64,000 nt of DNA. Source: Tethya wilhelma (taxonomy: Eukaryota > Porifera > Demospongiae > Tethyida > Tethyidae). Below the pieces are notes generated by a model, which worked only from the letters and a program-made list of their open reading frames with translations, made no database searches and had not been told where the DNA came from. This document shows positions 52,413 through 62,936 of this stretch, piece by piece. Position 1 is the stretch's first letter, and each line of letters opens with the position of its first letter. The stretch is taken from the NCBI GenBank assembly GCA_964030475.1, contig CAXIPT010000010.1, positions 2,528,366-2,592,365 on the forward strand, written 5' to 3'. A program made the translations under genes and the position numbers.

Positions 52413-52798
52413 ACCTGGCTGTAAAAATATCATGTGATGCTAGCTACTAGAACAGACAATCATAAAGTAAATGAACAAAGTTATGGTTCTGCAGTCAGTT
52501 TATAAAAACTGTTACTGAAAAATACTTCAACAGGTATATTCACACACAAACTCACAGAATATAAGGTAGGTTTTTCTTCAGACATACCTGGACGTTAAAA
52601 AAATTAAAGATAAATCAACAAATATAAAGCTAGCAGAACTATATTATTGTGCTGCTTGCTTACCTGTACCTCTAGATCTGAGACATAGAGAGAGAAAATC
52701 TAGGTGCTGCGTGTTCTTTCACGAAACTCATTCAATATTTCTCAGGGTCTTTCGGATAATTAGGTCAGATGATTCTAATTAGTGCGCACTAAGGACAA
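52413..52798. promoter_or_regulatory. Head-to-head region, FEM1-like copy d and membrane RhoGAP
   Basis: 386 bases between start codons. TCATTCAATATTTCTCAGGG and CGGATAATTAGG near 52730-52773 are shared with the spacers downstream of FEM1 copies b and c. No kappaB pair. Confidence 0.5.
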
Positions 52799-54734
52799 AT
52801 GGAGTACCGTTCTGCTGCAGTATTGTTGCTGGCTTGTATTTTGAGTGGAGCCCATTTAACAGAAGCAGCGAAGAGTGCCAGTGAAGATAACGCACAGACG
52901 ATGTCTCTGACCGGCGCTGGAAACACGACCACAATTCAGGATTATTGGAAATGTTTTAGAAACACTAGCTCTGTTGACAATACTACGGTACGTATTAAAT
53001 TTAAGGTGTCTGTGTATACTAGTAGTTTAAAATGGTTGTGAAGTACTGGTGTATTGTTCTCACTGTAGAAGTGTGAGTGGTTCATATCAGGGGTGGTGTT
53101 GGGGGCAGTGCTGCTGCTAACAGCTGCCCTCTGTCTCTCTGCATGTGTGGGTGTGTGCGTGTGCAGACAGTGTTGTTCAAGGTGAGATGATACCAATGGA
53201 GCAGCCCTCTAGCAGTTGTATGTCTCTATTTCGTGTATAAACAGTAGTATGGGAAACAGGTCACTTTGTATGGGAAGTGGCTAACTACTAGATCTCATCA
53301 AACATATTTTCTGTTCTTCAAAGGAACTGTCAAAATACAAGTAGTGTTTTGTGACTTTTTTTGTTTTTGTTGCTGTTCAAAAGTGTGCAATACATAGAGC
53401 TAGTGTGCCAGTATTGTGGGATACAGGAAGACACAAACTTAATAATGTCACAAAACGTCTCAAATAAAATTATTTTTATTTAAAAAAAACACCACATTAA
53501 TTATATTGTTGACATAGTTCCTTTAATGTCATGCACTGTTAGCACTCATGGAACTATTGCATGCTGTCGTATTGTATCTTTTACGATAATAATTATTGTT
53601 GTTGTTTTTTTGGGCATGTGATCTTCCAGGGGTCAGTCACAGGGTCACAGTGGTCCCTCGTCTCAGATCCAGTCACGTCCCCGGAGGTTCCTCTCTGGGT
53701 CATCATCAACGTCATCTAGTGAGGGTGGGTGTGGCACACACACACAGGCTACAAAGTTTTGAGCCAATGTAACACAAATTTGAAACAATATTCTAGTGAT
53801 AACATAGACACAACGAATTCTAGCAGGTTTTATCATCAGAATATTGGCTCAAATCCTTGCTACACTATATTGCTACTACTATTACTAGTTCTGTAGTTAT
53901 CTGCAATACTGTTGGTGTTGACATTTGACTTGTTGACAGTTTCAATTCACCATTCCATTCTCTCTCCCCTCCCTCAGGGTCGCATAGAACTCAAGACAAT
54001 GACACCACTCCCCTCCTGGCTCAAGGTAACCTACCTCAGAGTGTGTTGGGAGATTTTTTGAAAAGAAAATTTGTGTCAAATAGACAAAGAACAACATGAG
54101 TAGCACAGGTGCTAGTATTATAAGGCATGTTTCTAGTAAATCAAACGTATGGTTTAGGATCTCCACAATTTATCCAGGAGCTTATGAGCGTTGCAGCGTT
54201 GCGTTGTACCTCTTTAATATGATCTGTGTAGCAAAACTAGCTACAAACCTACTCTCTTGTTATTTTATAAAAATACTTCAAGGTTTTGATGAAATCAGTT
54301 CCTTTCTGTTGCACCAGCTAATACTCATTCTTGTTGTGCCTGTGCAGATACTAAAGTACGACCAAAGAAAAGTTGGAATCTATTTTCCAGAAAACCTCAC
54401 TCTAAACAAGATGCGTTCTCCACGACTGGTGCTAGCTACGACCTTATGACCTCTCCACTGTATCAAGGCACCAATGTTCCCTCGCTGGTGGTCCTGTGTG
54501 TGAGGGAGATAGAGAGGAGGGGCCTGGAGGTGGAGGGACTGTATCGCAAGTCAGGGTAGGCTGCAGAGAGAGAGAGAGGGAGGGGTGGGTGTCTAAGTTG
54601 GCAAGGATATTTGGTAGAGAACTGTCTGCAAGTTTGCATAAAGTTGTTTCAAAATTGCCAAGAATCTGTTCATTTTGCACTGTTAGCCTATTTTAGATAG
54701 ATTCACTGTTGCACATTACATTTTGATGAAAATT

Positions 54735-54796
<62 letters not shown>

Positions 54797-55319
54797 TCTA
54801 GTTCTTTGCCAACCATCAGGCAGGTGATGGAGTCTCTGGTCCATGGTGGGACCCCTGATCTCTCTCAGGTTGATGTCAATGTCCTCTGTGGGGTCCTCAA
54901 GGACTTCCTCCGTCATCTCAGAGAGCCTATAGTCACCCTGGCCCTGAGGGAGGCCCTCATACAGGCAGCTGGTGAGTGTGTGCTGTAGGTAGCTGCTTAT
55001 GTTCTCTTTTTCTTCTTTTTTCTGTTTTCCTGAGAGAAGCAGTTTTTATGGATTTTGGTACCATTTTTGAAAGTTAAAACTGCATAAGTTGTACGATGTA
55101 AAGTACTATAATATATACAGCCTTTGTGAGAGAGGTAATTCATATGGATTATAATCTGTAAAATGTACCTTTGGTAAATCAGTGAAACAGATTCCCTGGG
55201 GAAAAACAGTTATGGTGTTGGTGTGTGTTTTTATTGGTACTAGAATGTTAGTATGAACTAATGGACCATTATTGTTAGTAGACAATTACTGTTTTGCTAC
55301 GTAGAAAGGTTTAAGTAAA

Positions 55320-55368
<49 letters not shown>

Positions 55369-55679
55369 CTGACAGCGACCAGGCCCTCCATGCTGCCATA
55401 TCCCAGCTCCCCACAGTCAACAAGGACACCCTGTCCTTCCTTATGCTCCACCTCCAGAAGGTGACCTCCCACAGTGGTGTCAACAAGATGGATGCAGCCA
55501 ACCTAGCCAAGGTCCTTGGTCCCACCATCGTGGGTCATGCTGTGGCTGACCCCGACCCCCTGATGATCCAAAGAGACATCCCCCACCAGATCAGGGTTAC
55601 TCTGAAGCTATTGGAAGTGTCTGGGGACTACTGGTGGCAGTTTACATCACTGGAGAGTGAGGCACTGATACACAGATAG
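52799..55679 (+). CDS. Type I membrane protein with cytoplasmic MgcRacGAP-type RhoGAP domain
   Basis: Seven exons: 52799-52987, 53069-53181, 53630-53724, 53978-54025, 54348-54555, 54802-54971 and 55366-55679, 378 residues, phases close. A signal peptide (SAAVLLLACILSGAHLTEA) leads to an ectodomain of about 45 residues with N-glycosylation sites and a DYWKCFRNTS motif, then a membrane helix (FISGVVLGAVLLLTAALCLS) and a Cys-rich juxtamembrane stretch (VCVCRQCC) that could be palmitoylated. A Ser/Arg-rich linker precedes the RhoGAP domain: VPSLVVLCVREIERRGLEVE, GLYRKSG (the arginine finger), VLCGVLKDFLRHLREPIV, DTLSFLMLHLQKV and NLAKVLGPTIVGHAVADPDP. The closest family known to me is RACGAP1/MgcRacGAP, which is cytosolic with a C1 domain instead. 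Probable role: Rac/Cdc42 inactivation at the membrane on ligand binding (inference). Confidence 0.85.
53318..53525. repeat. MITE family 3, copy d (RhoGAP gene intron)
   Basis: TTCAAAGGAACTGT opens and ACATAGTTCCTTTAA closes it, with AAAACGTCTCA and GTTTTGTGAC inside, as in 2686-2925. Confidence 0.7.
54739..54799. repeat. (CT)n tract forming the acceptor of a RhoGAP exon
   Basis: About 60 bases of CT run into CCCTCTCTAG, the acceptor. The same arrangement is found before exons of HDAC6 (608-660) and IRAK (18420-18476). Confidence 0.9.
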
Positions 55680-56078
55680 ACAATAAACACAAGTGAAGTT
55701 CTAAGCTTCTGTTGTCAGTGATGTGATTGATTTTATTCAGATCTAAATATTTTGAATTTATTGCCCTATTCTCACTCACGCTATGGGAGAAGCAGGTCCA
55801 GTGTGTGTTGTGTTACTGTATGATGATTGTTTGTGCACATTTTATTGTTCACAATAATTATTATAGATGTACAACTATTGATGATACATTTGCAATGGTG
55901 TATGCAAATTCCACGCCACAAAACATGACAGCACAGTTTATAGGTTATTACTAAGGTACAGAAATTAATATCATATCTACATATCTCTAAAGCTATGTAA
56001 CTATGTGTTAACAAAAACAACTTAGTGTGCACAAGTTTTCAATTAAGTTAACTCTGTTTCTGTTTTATCAATCTAACA

Positions 56079-56079
56079 N
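56079..56079. other. Single N at a duplication join
   Basis: It lies between the 3' flank of RhoGAP unit 1 and the CT tract of unit 2. Confidence 0.7.
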
Positions 56080-56166
<87 letters not shown>

Positions 56167-56171
56167 TCTAG

Positions 56172-56689
56172 TTCTTTGCCAACCATCAGGCAGGTGATGG
56201 AGTCTCTGGTCCATGGTGGGACCCCTGATCTCTCTCAGGTTGATGTCAATGTCCTCTGTGGGGTCCTCAAGGACTTCCTCCGTCATCTCAGAGAGCCTAT
56301 AGTCACCCTGGCCCTGAGGGAGGCCCTCATACAGGCAGCTGGTGAGTGTGTGCTGTAGGTAGCTGCTTATGTTCTCTTTTTCTTCTTTTTTCTGTTTTCC
56401 TGAGAGAAGCAGTTTTTATGGATTTTGGTACCATTTTTGAAAGTTAAAACTGCATAAGTTGTACGATGTAAAGTACTATAATATATACAGCCTTTGTGAG
56501 AGAGGTAATTCATATGGATTATAATCTGTAAAATGTACCTTTGGTAAATCAGTGAAACAGATTCCCTGGGGAAAAACAGTTATGGTGTTGGTGTGTGTTT
56601 TTATTGGTACTAGAATGTTAGTATGAACTAATGGACCATTATTGTTAGTAGACAATTACTGTTTTGCTACGTAGAAAGGTTTAAGTAAA

Positions 56690-56744
<55 letters not shown>

Positions 56745-57055
56745 CTGACAGCGACCAGGCCCTCCATGCTGCCATATCCCAGCTCCCCACAGTCAACAAG
56801 GACACCCTGTCCTTCCTTATGCTCCACCTCCAGAAGGTGACCTCCCACAGTGGTGTCAACAAGATGGATGCAGCCAACCTAGCCAAGGTCCTTGGTCCCA
56901 CCATCGTGGGTCATGCTGTGGCTGACCCCGACCCCCTGATGATCCAAAGAGACATCCCCCACCAGATCAGGGTTACTCTGAAGCTATTGGAAGTGTCTGG
57001 GGACTACTGGTGGCAGTTTACATCACTGGAGAGTGAGGCACTGATACACAGATAG
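56172..57055 (+). pseudogene. Repeat of RhoGAP gene last two exons
   Basis: Same exons as 54802-55679 (56172-56341 and 56742-57055), without the upstream five exons. Open and spliceable but not a gene on its own; may be an assembly repeat. Confidence 0.8.
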
Positions 57056-57443
57056 ACAATAAACACAAGTGAAGTTCTAAGCTTCTGTTGTCAGTGATGT
57101 GATTGATTTTATTCAGATCTAAATATTTTGAATTTATTGCCCTATTCTCACTCACGCTATGGGAGAAGCAGGTCCAGTGTGTGTTGTGTTACTGTATGAT
57201 GATTGTTTGTGCACATTTTATTGTTCACAATAATTATTATAGATGTACAACTATTGATGATACATTTGCAATGGTGTATGCAAATTCCACGCCACAAAAC
57301 ATGACAGCACAGTTTATAGGTTATTACTAAGGTACAGAAATTAATATCATATCTACATATCTCTAAAGCTATGTAACTATGTGTTAACAAAAACAACTTA
57401 GTGTGCACAAGTTTTCAATTAAGTTAACTCTGTTTCTGTTTTA

Positions 57444-58052
57444 TCAATCTAACAAGCTTGCAAACCAGTCACCTACTTTCTTTGTAGTAGCAAGAGTATA
57501 TATATATATACTCTTGGTAGTAGCAACTACACCCTCTACGACATCAGCTAGTGCAGATACTAGTGGAAAGGCTGAGGTGGAGAGTTTCACCCCAGTCTTG
57601 CAGTATACTGCAAAGCTTTCGCAGTTGTTGAAAAGAAGGTTATACTCACTCCAATTTTGAGGGTTGTCTCTGTAGAACTTGGCTGTCTCTATAACTTTAT
57701 AAGCTGGTTGGCTCTCTAGACAGCGAGTTGTTCCTTGACGTTTTAGTAGCTTTTCCACGATATTAGCGTCATACTTCACAAGTTTCAAATCTGTGTCATC
57801 ACCCATAAATTCAGACAGGGAGCAGGATTGTATGTAAGCTGTACTGCTTTTTCCGGACAACCCAGAGGACGCAGATTTTCCAGAGAAGTGTATAACATCA
57901 TTTGATCCTCCTTCACCAATGTATATCCCGTGATGAGCGTAGAACATAGCTGTCCGATAGATATAAATGTGATCACCAGGTTTCAGATCTCTTCTTGTCA
58001 CATCGTGAAAAAACATTCCAGCTCTTTTGTTTGAGTCATCACCAGATGCCAT
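57444..58052 (-). CDS. LRAT-domain protein (NlpC/P60-like thiol acyltransferase/hydrolase)
   Basis: A 202-residue single-exon frame. LRAT-domain proteins include retinol acyltransferase and the PLAAT phospholipases, which use a His-His-Cys set. Here DLKPGDHIYIYR opens the domain, AHHGIYIG holds the first His, DVIHFSG the second, and NNCESFAVYCKTG the nucleophile Cys. The residues after it (FPLVSALADVVEGVVATTK) are amphipathic to hydrophobic and may bind membrane. Substrate cannot be told. It lies antisense at the end of the RhoGAP repeat, with its stop codon 6 bases past the repeat edge. A TA palindrome (57488-57514) sits inside the coding sequence and encodes SIYIYTLA. Confidence 0.85.
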   Translation of the reverse strand: MASGDDSNKRAGMFFHDVTRRDLKPGDHIYIYRTAMFYAHHGIYIGEGGSNDVIHFSGKSASSGLSGKSSTAYIQSCSLSEFMGDDTDLKLVKYDANIVEKLLKRQGTTRCLESQPAYKVIETAKFYRDNPQNWSEYNLLFNNCESFAVYCKTGVKLSTSAFPLVSALADVVEGVVATTKSIYIYTLATTKKVGDWFASLLD

Positions 58053-58489
58053 TTTAATTTTATGCAGATGATCACTTTAATGCCACAAAATTAACGGTTT
58101 CTGACACAATCTCAGTTGTGAGTGCAAATTTGCCACGGTGAACTAGCTAGACTAAAGGCTTATATTTTATGAGGGATACAGTCGTGTTAAATGTTCTTCA
58201 ATCATATTTATGCGTGGGAACAGTTCCTAGAATATGATGTTGGTCCAGTTAGTACCTAACTAGAACATCTGTCTAACTTAAATCATGTTAATAACTCCAC
58301 TCAGAGCGACAGATGTGCCCACCATGTATGAACTTCAAAGCTAATGATTATGTTTCTTTGCTGTGTATTTGTAATCCCATGTAAAAATTAAGTTACAAAT
58401 GTAGGTGTTACCAGACTGGTGAACAGATGTCACCAGCTGCAGTCTGCATGTGAGTGCATGAATGCAATTTAACCAGACTCATCACAGAT
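58053..58489. other. Region upstream of the LRAT gene
   Basis: AT-rich spacer, presumably the LRAT promoter. No other feature seen. Confidence 0.5.
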
Positions 58490-58669
58490 AACCTAGCCAA
58501 GGTCCTGGGACCCACCATCCTAGGTCATGATGTGGCTAGTTCTGACCCCCTGATGATCCAAAGAGACATCCCCCACCAGATCAGGGTCACTCTGAAGCTG
58601 TTGGAGGTGTCAGGAGAATACTGGTGGCAGTTTACATCACTGGAGAGTGAGGCACTGATACACAGATAG
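58490..58669 (+). pseudogene. Diverged fragment of the RhoGAP last exon
   Basis: Reads NLAKVLGPTILGHDVASSDP through ESEALIHR and stop, about 90 percent like 55500-55679. The first half of the exon is missing and unrelated bases precede it. A relic of an older duplicate. Confidence 0.85.
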
Positions 58670-58867
58670 TCGGACAGCTAGGGAGAATGATGTGGAGTGG
58701 TGGATTGTATCAATTTTAGTTGATGTGTGATTGTTATATGTGTGTGTGTGTGTGTGTGTGTATGTTGATTGTGTTCATTCATTATTGATTTCCTTCTTGT
58801 TCACCATAGATAATTTATAATGATTATTCTTGTGTCCGATGTGTGCGGCGGCCGCTAGATGTAGTAA

Positions 58868-58890
58868 GGGAATTCCCCAGGGAAACTCCC
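58868..58890. promoter_or_regulatory. Paired NF-kappaB-like motif upstream of P6
   Basis: GGGAATTCCCC then AGGGAAACTCCCC; both halves fit GGGRNNYYCC. It lies 13 bases before the first ATG, so it may span the transcription start. Confidence 0.6.
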
Positions 58891-58903
58891 CTCTCTGCCC
58901 CTC

Positions 58904-60110
58904 ATGCCATCCATCAAGATGGAGTCTGCTGTGAAGGTAGTATTTCTGCTCTGCATCTTTACAACTGTTGCATCTGCTCCAGTAATTAATAGAAGACAGG
59001 GAAAAGAAAGTAGAGGTAAAACTTGTGCTTTTTCAATACTTGATAAGTTATCTAGTCCCAATATAAATTGGTATATAAATTTATTATTATGACGTCATCA
59101 ATTATGTCTGTCCCTTGCTCGTTCTGTAGTAAACAATGAAACAGATATCGATCTAAAGCTCCGTTCCCCCCAAACTTCTGTTAATTCTACCACTGTTGAG
59201 CAGTATTTTGACTGCTTCAAGAACACAAGTGCAGTTGGCAATGTTGCTGTGAGTGAAGCTTGCATGACAAGATATGGCAGTTGTATGTTAAATTTGTTGA
59301 GTGCTACTGTTCTAGCTCATATTTTAATTCTTGTGTTACAGGTGTGTGATGGGTTCATATCAGGAGTGTCAATAGGAGGGTTCCTAATCTTACTAGGTGT
59401 GGTCTTGGTTGCTGTGGGTATTCAGTCCAATAGATGTTGTGTGCGAAAGAAATGGTAAGTATTTCAAAATCAACGGAGAATATTGATCATTTTGAGATAA
59501 TTATATTTTAACATGATCTATAGTTGTAAGGAATTATGTCATGGACACATTCACCATCGGCCACAACAGAGGAGGAGGAGGAGGGGATTGTGTTGTTGTT
59601 TGTGTCCTAGCTTATCAGGTCATCGTGGATACCAACTGGTGCCAGATAGTTTGGATGAAACCACCAGTGATCGTGTGGAATCAGAGACTGTTGAAAGAGG
59701 TATCAAAGTCTTGCTGATTTAGTTTATATCCATTTTAATGTGCCATTATTATATATAGGAAATGCATGCAAGGCTACAAAATATTATCTACAAACATTAC
59801 CAAAATTTAACGACAACCAAACTAACTACCAGATGGAGGGTGATATGTGCGATATGGGTTAGTCAGTGGTTACTATACTATTTATCACAACTAGCAATCG
59901 TGATCTCATTATGTAGGAAGTCGTATGCAAAAGTACTGGTATAGAGCTAGTCCTAAAGGAGTAGCTGGAAACCAACAGGCTGTGGTTACTAATGTCAGTA
60001 ACTTTTTGACTCTGCATGCATAAGTTAATTTATATTGTCATTTTTATAGTCCCCTCTGCCAAGACACTGTCCTTTTCTTGAGTTAGGTGCAGTATTGGCT
60101 TTTAGCATAA
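58904..60110 (+). CDS. P6: receptor-like pseudokinase gene, truncated
   Basis: Exons 58904-59015, 59130-59248, 59342-59454, 59524-59699, 59759-59857, 59917-59993 and from 60050. A signal peptide (KVVFLLCIFTTVASAPV) is followed by an ectodomain ending VEQYFDCFKNTSAVGN, a conserved Cys, a membrane helix (FISGVSIGGFLILLGVVLVA), an Arg run and Cys cluster (RRRRRGLCCCLC), and the first exons of the pseudokinase domain: YQMEGDMCDMG, GSRMQKYWYRASP and SPLPRHCPFLELG, matching the exons of P5. The last exon then loses similarity and runs to a stop near the 8-bp satellite; no further kinase exons were found downstream. Ectodomain and helix match the membrane RhoGAP gene. Start at 58904 or at the in-frame ATG 58919. 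Confidence 0.75.
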
Positions 60111-60257
60111 TAGTGCTATATAATAGCACTATTACTACTAGTATTATTTCTATACTGTAATAGCAAATTATTATGCTATTAGAACATACCTGCTATTTTA
60201 GCTAATACACACCGTGTTTTTCTTTTATATTCATATCACGTGACTTTAACGTGATAT

Positions 60258-60850
60258 CTACTATGCTACTATGCTATAATGCTACTATGCTACAATGCTA
60301 TAATGCTATATGCTATAATGCTATAACGCTACTATGCTACTATGCTATAATGCTACTATGCTATAATGCTACTATGCTATAATGCTATAATTCTATAATG
60401 CTACTATGCTATAATGCTATAATTCTATAATGCTATAATGCTATAATGCTATAATGCTATAATGCTATAATGCTATAATGCTACTATGCTATAATTCTAT
60501 AATGCTACTATGCTACTATGCTACTATGCTATAATGCTACTATGCTACTATGCTATAATGCTACTATGCTATAATTCTATAATGCTACTATGCTACTATG
60601 CTATAATGCTATAATGCTATAATGCTATAATGCTATAATGCTATAATGCTAGTATGCTACTATGCTATAATGCTACTATGCTACTATGCTATAATGCTAT
60701 AATGCTATAATGCTATAATGCTAGTATGCTACTATGCTATAATGCTACTATGCTACTATGCTACTATGCTATAATGCTAAATGCTACTATGCTATAATGC
60801 TACTATGCTATAATGCTATAATGCTAGATTTCTATGCTATAATGCTACCT
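60258..60850. repeat. 8-bp minisatellite
   Basis: About 75 units of TGCTATAA and TGCTACTA, with rare TTCTATAA and TGCTAGTA. It begins where similarity of P6 to the other pseudokinases ends. Confidence 0.95.
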
Positions 60851-61524
60851 TATGCTACTGTGCATGCTACAGAGCTACTGTGCATGCTACAGAGTCTGTT
60901 GTGTATACTGATGATAAAATTAGCACATGCAGGAGCTATACTAATATAAGGTACAATAAACTTTGTATGATATGCTGGTTGATTAATTGTCTGTTTGTCA
61001 TTAATAGGAGGCTTCTACGCCTGAAACTCTGCATGGTAGAAAACCTACATGTACCAACAAGTTGTTCTACTTTTAGTGTCAATACACCATGCTATGATGC
61101 TCTGTCTCATTCAACAAGACTCCTTTAGTTTTGAAGAAGGGACTGCTATACAGTAAAAAGTAAGTGTGCAAGTGTATCTGGTGTGTCAGACCATGCAAGT
61201 ACTATCATTGAATTATGATAAGCACAGGCAAAGGGTCTGGCTACATGAGACTGCCATACTACAGCCTTTAGGTAGGAATGGGGTCTAGCATGTCAGACTA
61301 TAGTGATACATTCTTGAATGTAAGTTTATAATATTATGTGGTTGCCAGAAACTTGCTGATGTGGATATATAGGTCCATGAAGTTATTTTAAAGCTAACTT
61401 AGGTGAGCCTTGTTGTGTATGTGTGCTTTTGTTCTGAGCTTCAGCAATATATGTATGTGTAGAATCTCAGTTCCTTAAGTATGCGTTCTTAAGAACTTAA
61501 AGTTTGTTTCATGCACAGTCTGAA

Positions 61525-62418
61525 ATGTTGATTGAAGTATACCTGACGAGTTCAAGCGTATATGTGTTCAGTGTAAATGGAGAATGTAGCCTCAAGGATT
61601 TGAAAGTGCGTATGTTTCGTATACATCTTATGACACTTCTTTACCAATACTATCATCTTGTGGAATACAAACTTTTTAAGTCAGAGTGAAAATACTTGAT
61701 ATAAGCATCCAAATCTGCAGTCTCCCACCCTCATCTCCAAAAGCCTACAAGAAGAAAGGGAAAGCAGTTCTCAAGAAGAATATCAGCTCAACCCCCAAAA
61801 ATTGTCGCAACAAAGTTATGTGATAAACAAGTGAGTTTCACAAATGATTTTGAGTCTTTGGAATACCTGAAAATGTCTGATGTGACTGCTTCATTATAGG
61901 GTGAACACAGTCGACCAGTTAACCTTGTTCAAGGGTATGTTTTGTGTGTATTTATCCTTGAATAGTGTTTATTTTGCATTGTGTACATGCACACATATCA
62001 GGGACACAATCATTATAATTATTGAAAGATGATGTCCAAGTAGCTATATATACTGGAAGCTTTGTGAAGTGTACAGATGGTATTAATATAAAAATTAATG
62101 AACGTTATCTTGATTATGATATTTGAATATTGTTTTCTTTGGATAGACATGTTCTCACAAGTGAAACTCAAGAAAAACCTTCCAAAATGCACTTCCAATT
62201 TGCACCTATACAGGCAGGTTGAAGGGAGAGGCACACTCAAAGAATTTGATGTAAGAATATTATGCTCACACATTATTTTTGTTATTAATATCAAAACTTA
62301 TTTAATTTAATTTCAGCAAGGCGATGAGTTTCTCTGGAAGACCTCCAACATTGCCAGAAAGGTGCGTCGCGGAACAAGAGTCAAGAGCTCTGTCATGAGA
62401 CTTTACCATGGCAAATGA
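61525..62418 (+). CDS. Hypothetical multi-exon gene, weak
   Basis: Candidate exons with GT-AG borders: 61525-61604 (MLIEVYLTSSSVYVFSVN), about 61718-61830 (QKPTRRKGKQFSRRIS), 61900-61936, 62151-62250 (LHLYRQVEGRGTLKEFD) and 62317-62418 (GDEFLWKTSNIARKVRR to MRLYHGK and stop). They are short and basic, and frames between the middle exons are unproven. I do not recognise a family. Confidence 0.25.
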
Positions 62419-62421
62419 ACA

Positions 62422-62903
62422 CATATATGCATAGCTAGTAACATTTGACTCAGACTTTCATCAACAGGTATACTCAATCTATATGTTATCACTTAATCAT
62501 TTATGTATGCTGTCACCTGCATGTATTTATTATGATGGGTCTCTCTGATTTGATTTTATATTTATAATACCCCAACTTATGTTAAATGTTTGATTTTTGA
62601 AGTGATTTATAACAATAAAATTTTGTTGATTATAAGAGCAAAATTATACCCTGTGCATGTATATATGTGGTAACATTTTAATACTTATAAGTTAGACCTT
62701 AATAAGACTATTTTCCACAAGTTGTATCACAAAAGTATCTTAATATCATAAACATTTTCTGCATTATTCAACCAATGTAAGACATGTTTTAGCATAATTC
62801 ATTCAACCGCAAGACAAAGTGGTAAGACTAAATTCATACATAAATCAAACAAGCTATCGAGACATAATTAAGACACGATTGAGATATCTTATGGTGCAGT
62901 AGT

Positions 62904-62936
<33 letters not shown>

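Larger units (their letters stand above)
54724..57438. repeat. Exact tandem copy of the last two RhoGAP exons and 3' flank
   Basis: Unit 1 is 54724-56078, unit 2 56080-57438. I see no substitutions, only different CT and CA repeat lengths. A single N at 56079 marks the join. Confidence 0.85.

Noticed and set aside
55781..57408. Minus-strand 83-residue frames in the RhoGAP 3' flank
   Set aside because: They appear twice only because the region is repeated; Cys/His/Ile-rich AT-type translation with no recognisable domain.
60258..60850. Open frame in TGCTATAA repeats
   Set aside because: Simple tandem repeat; the amino acid run is an artefact of an 8-bp word.
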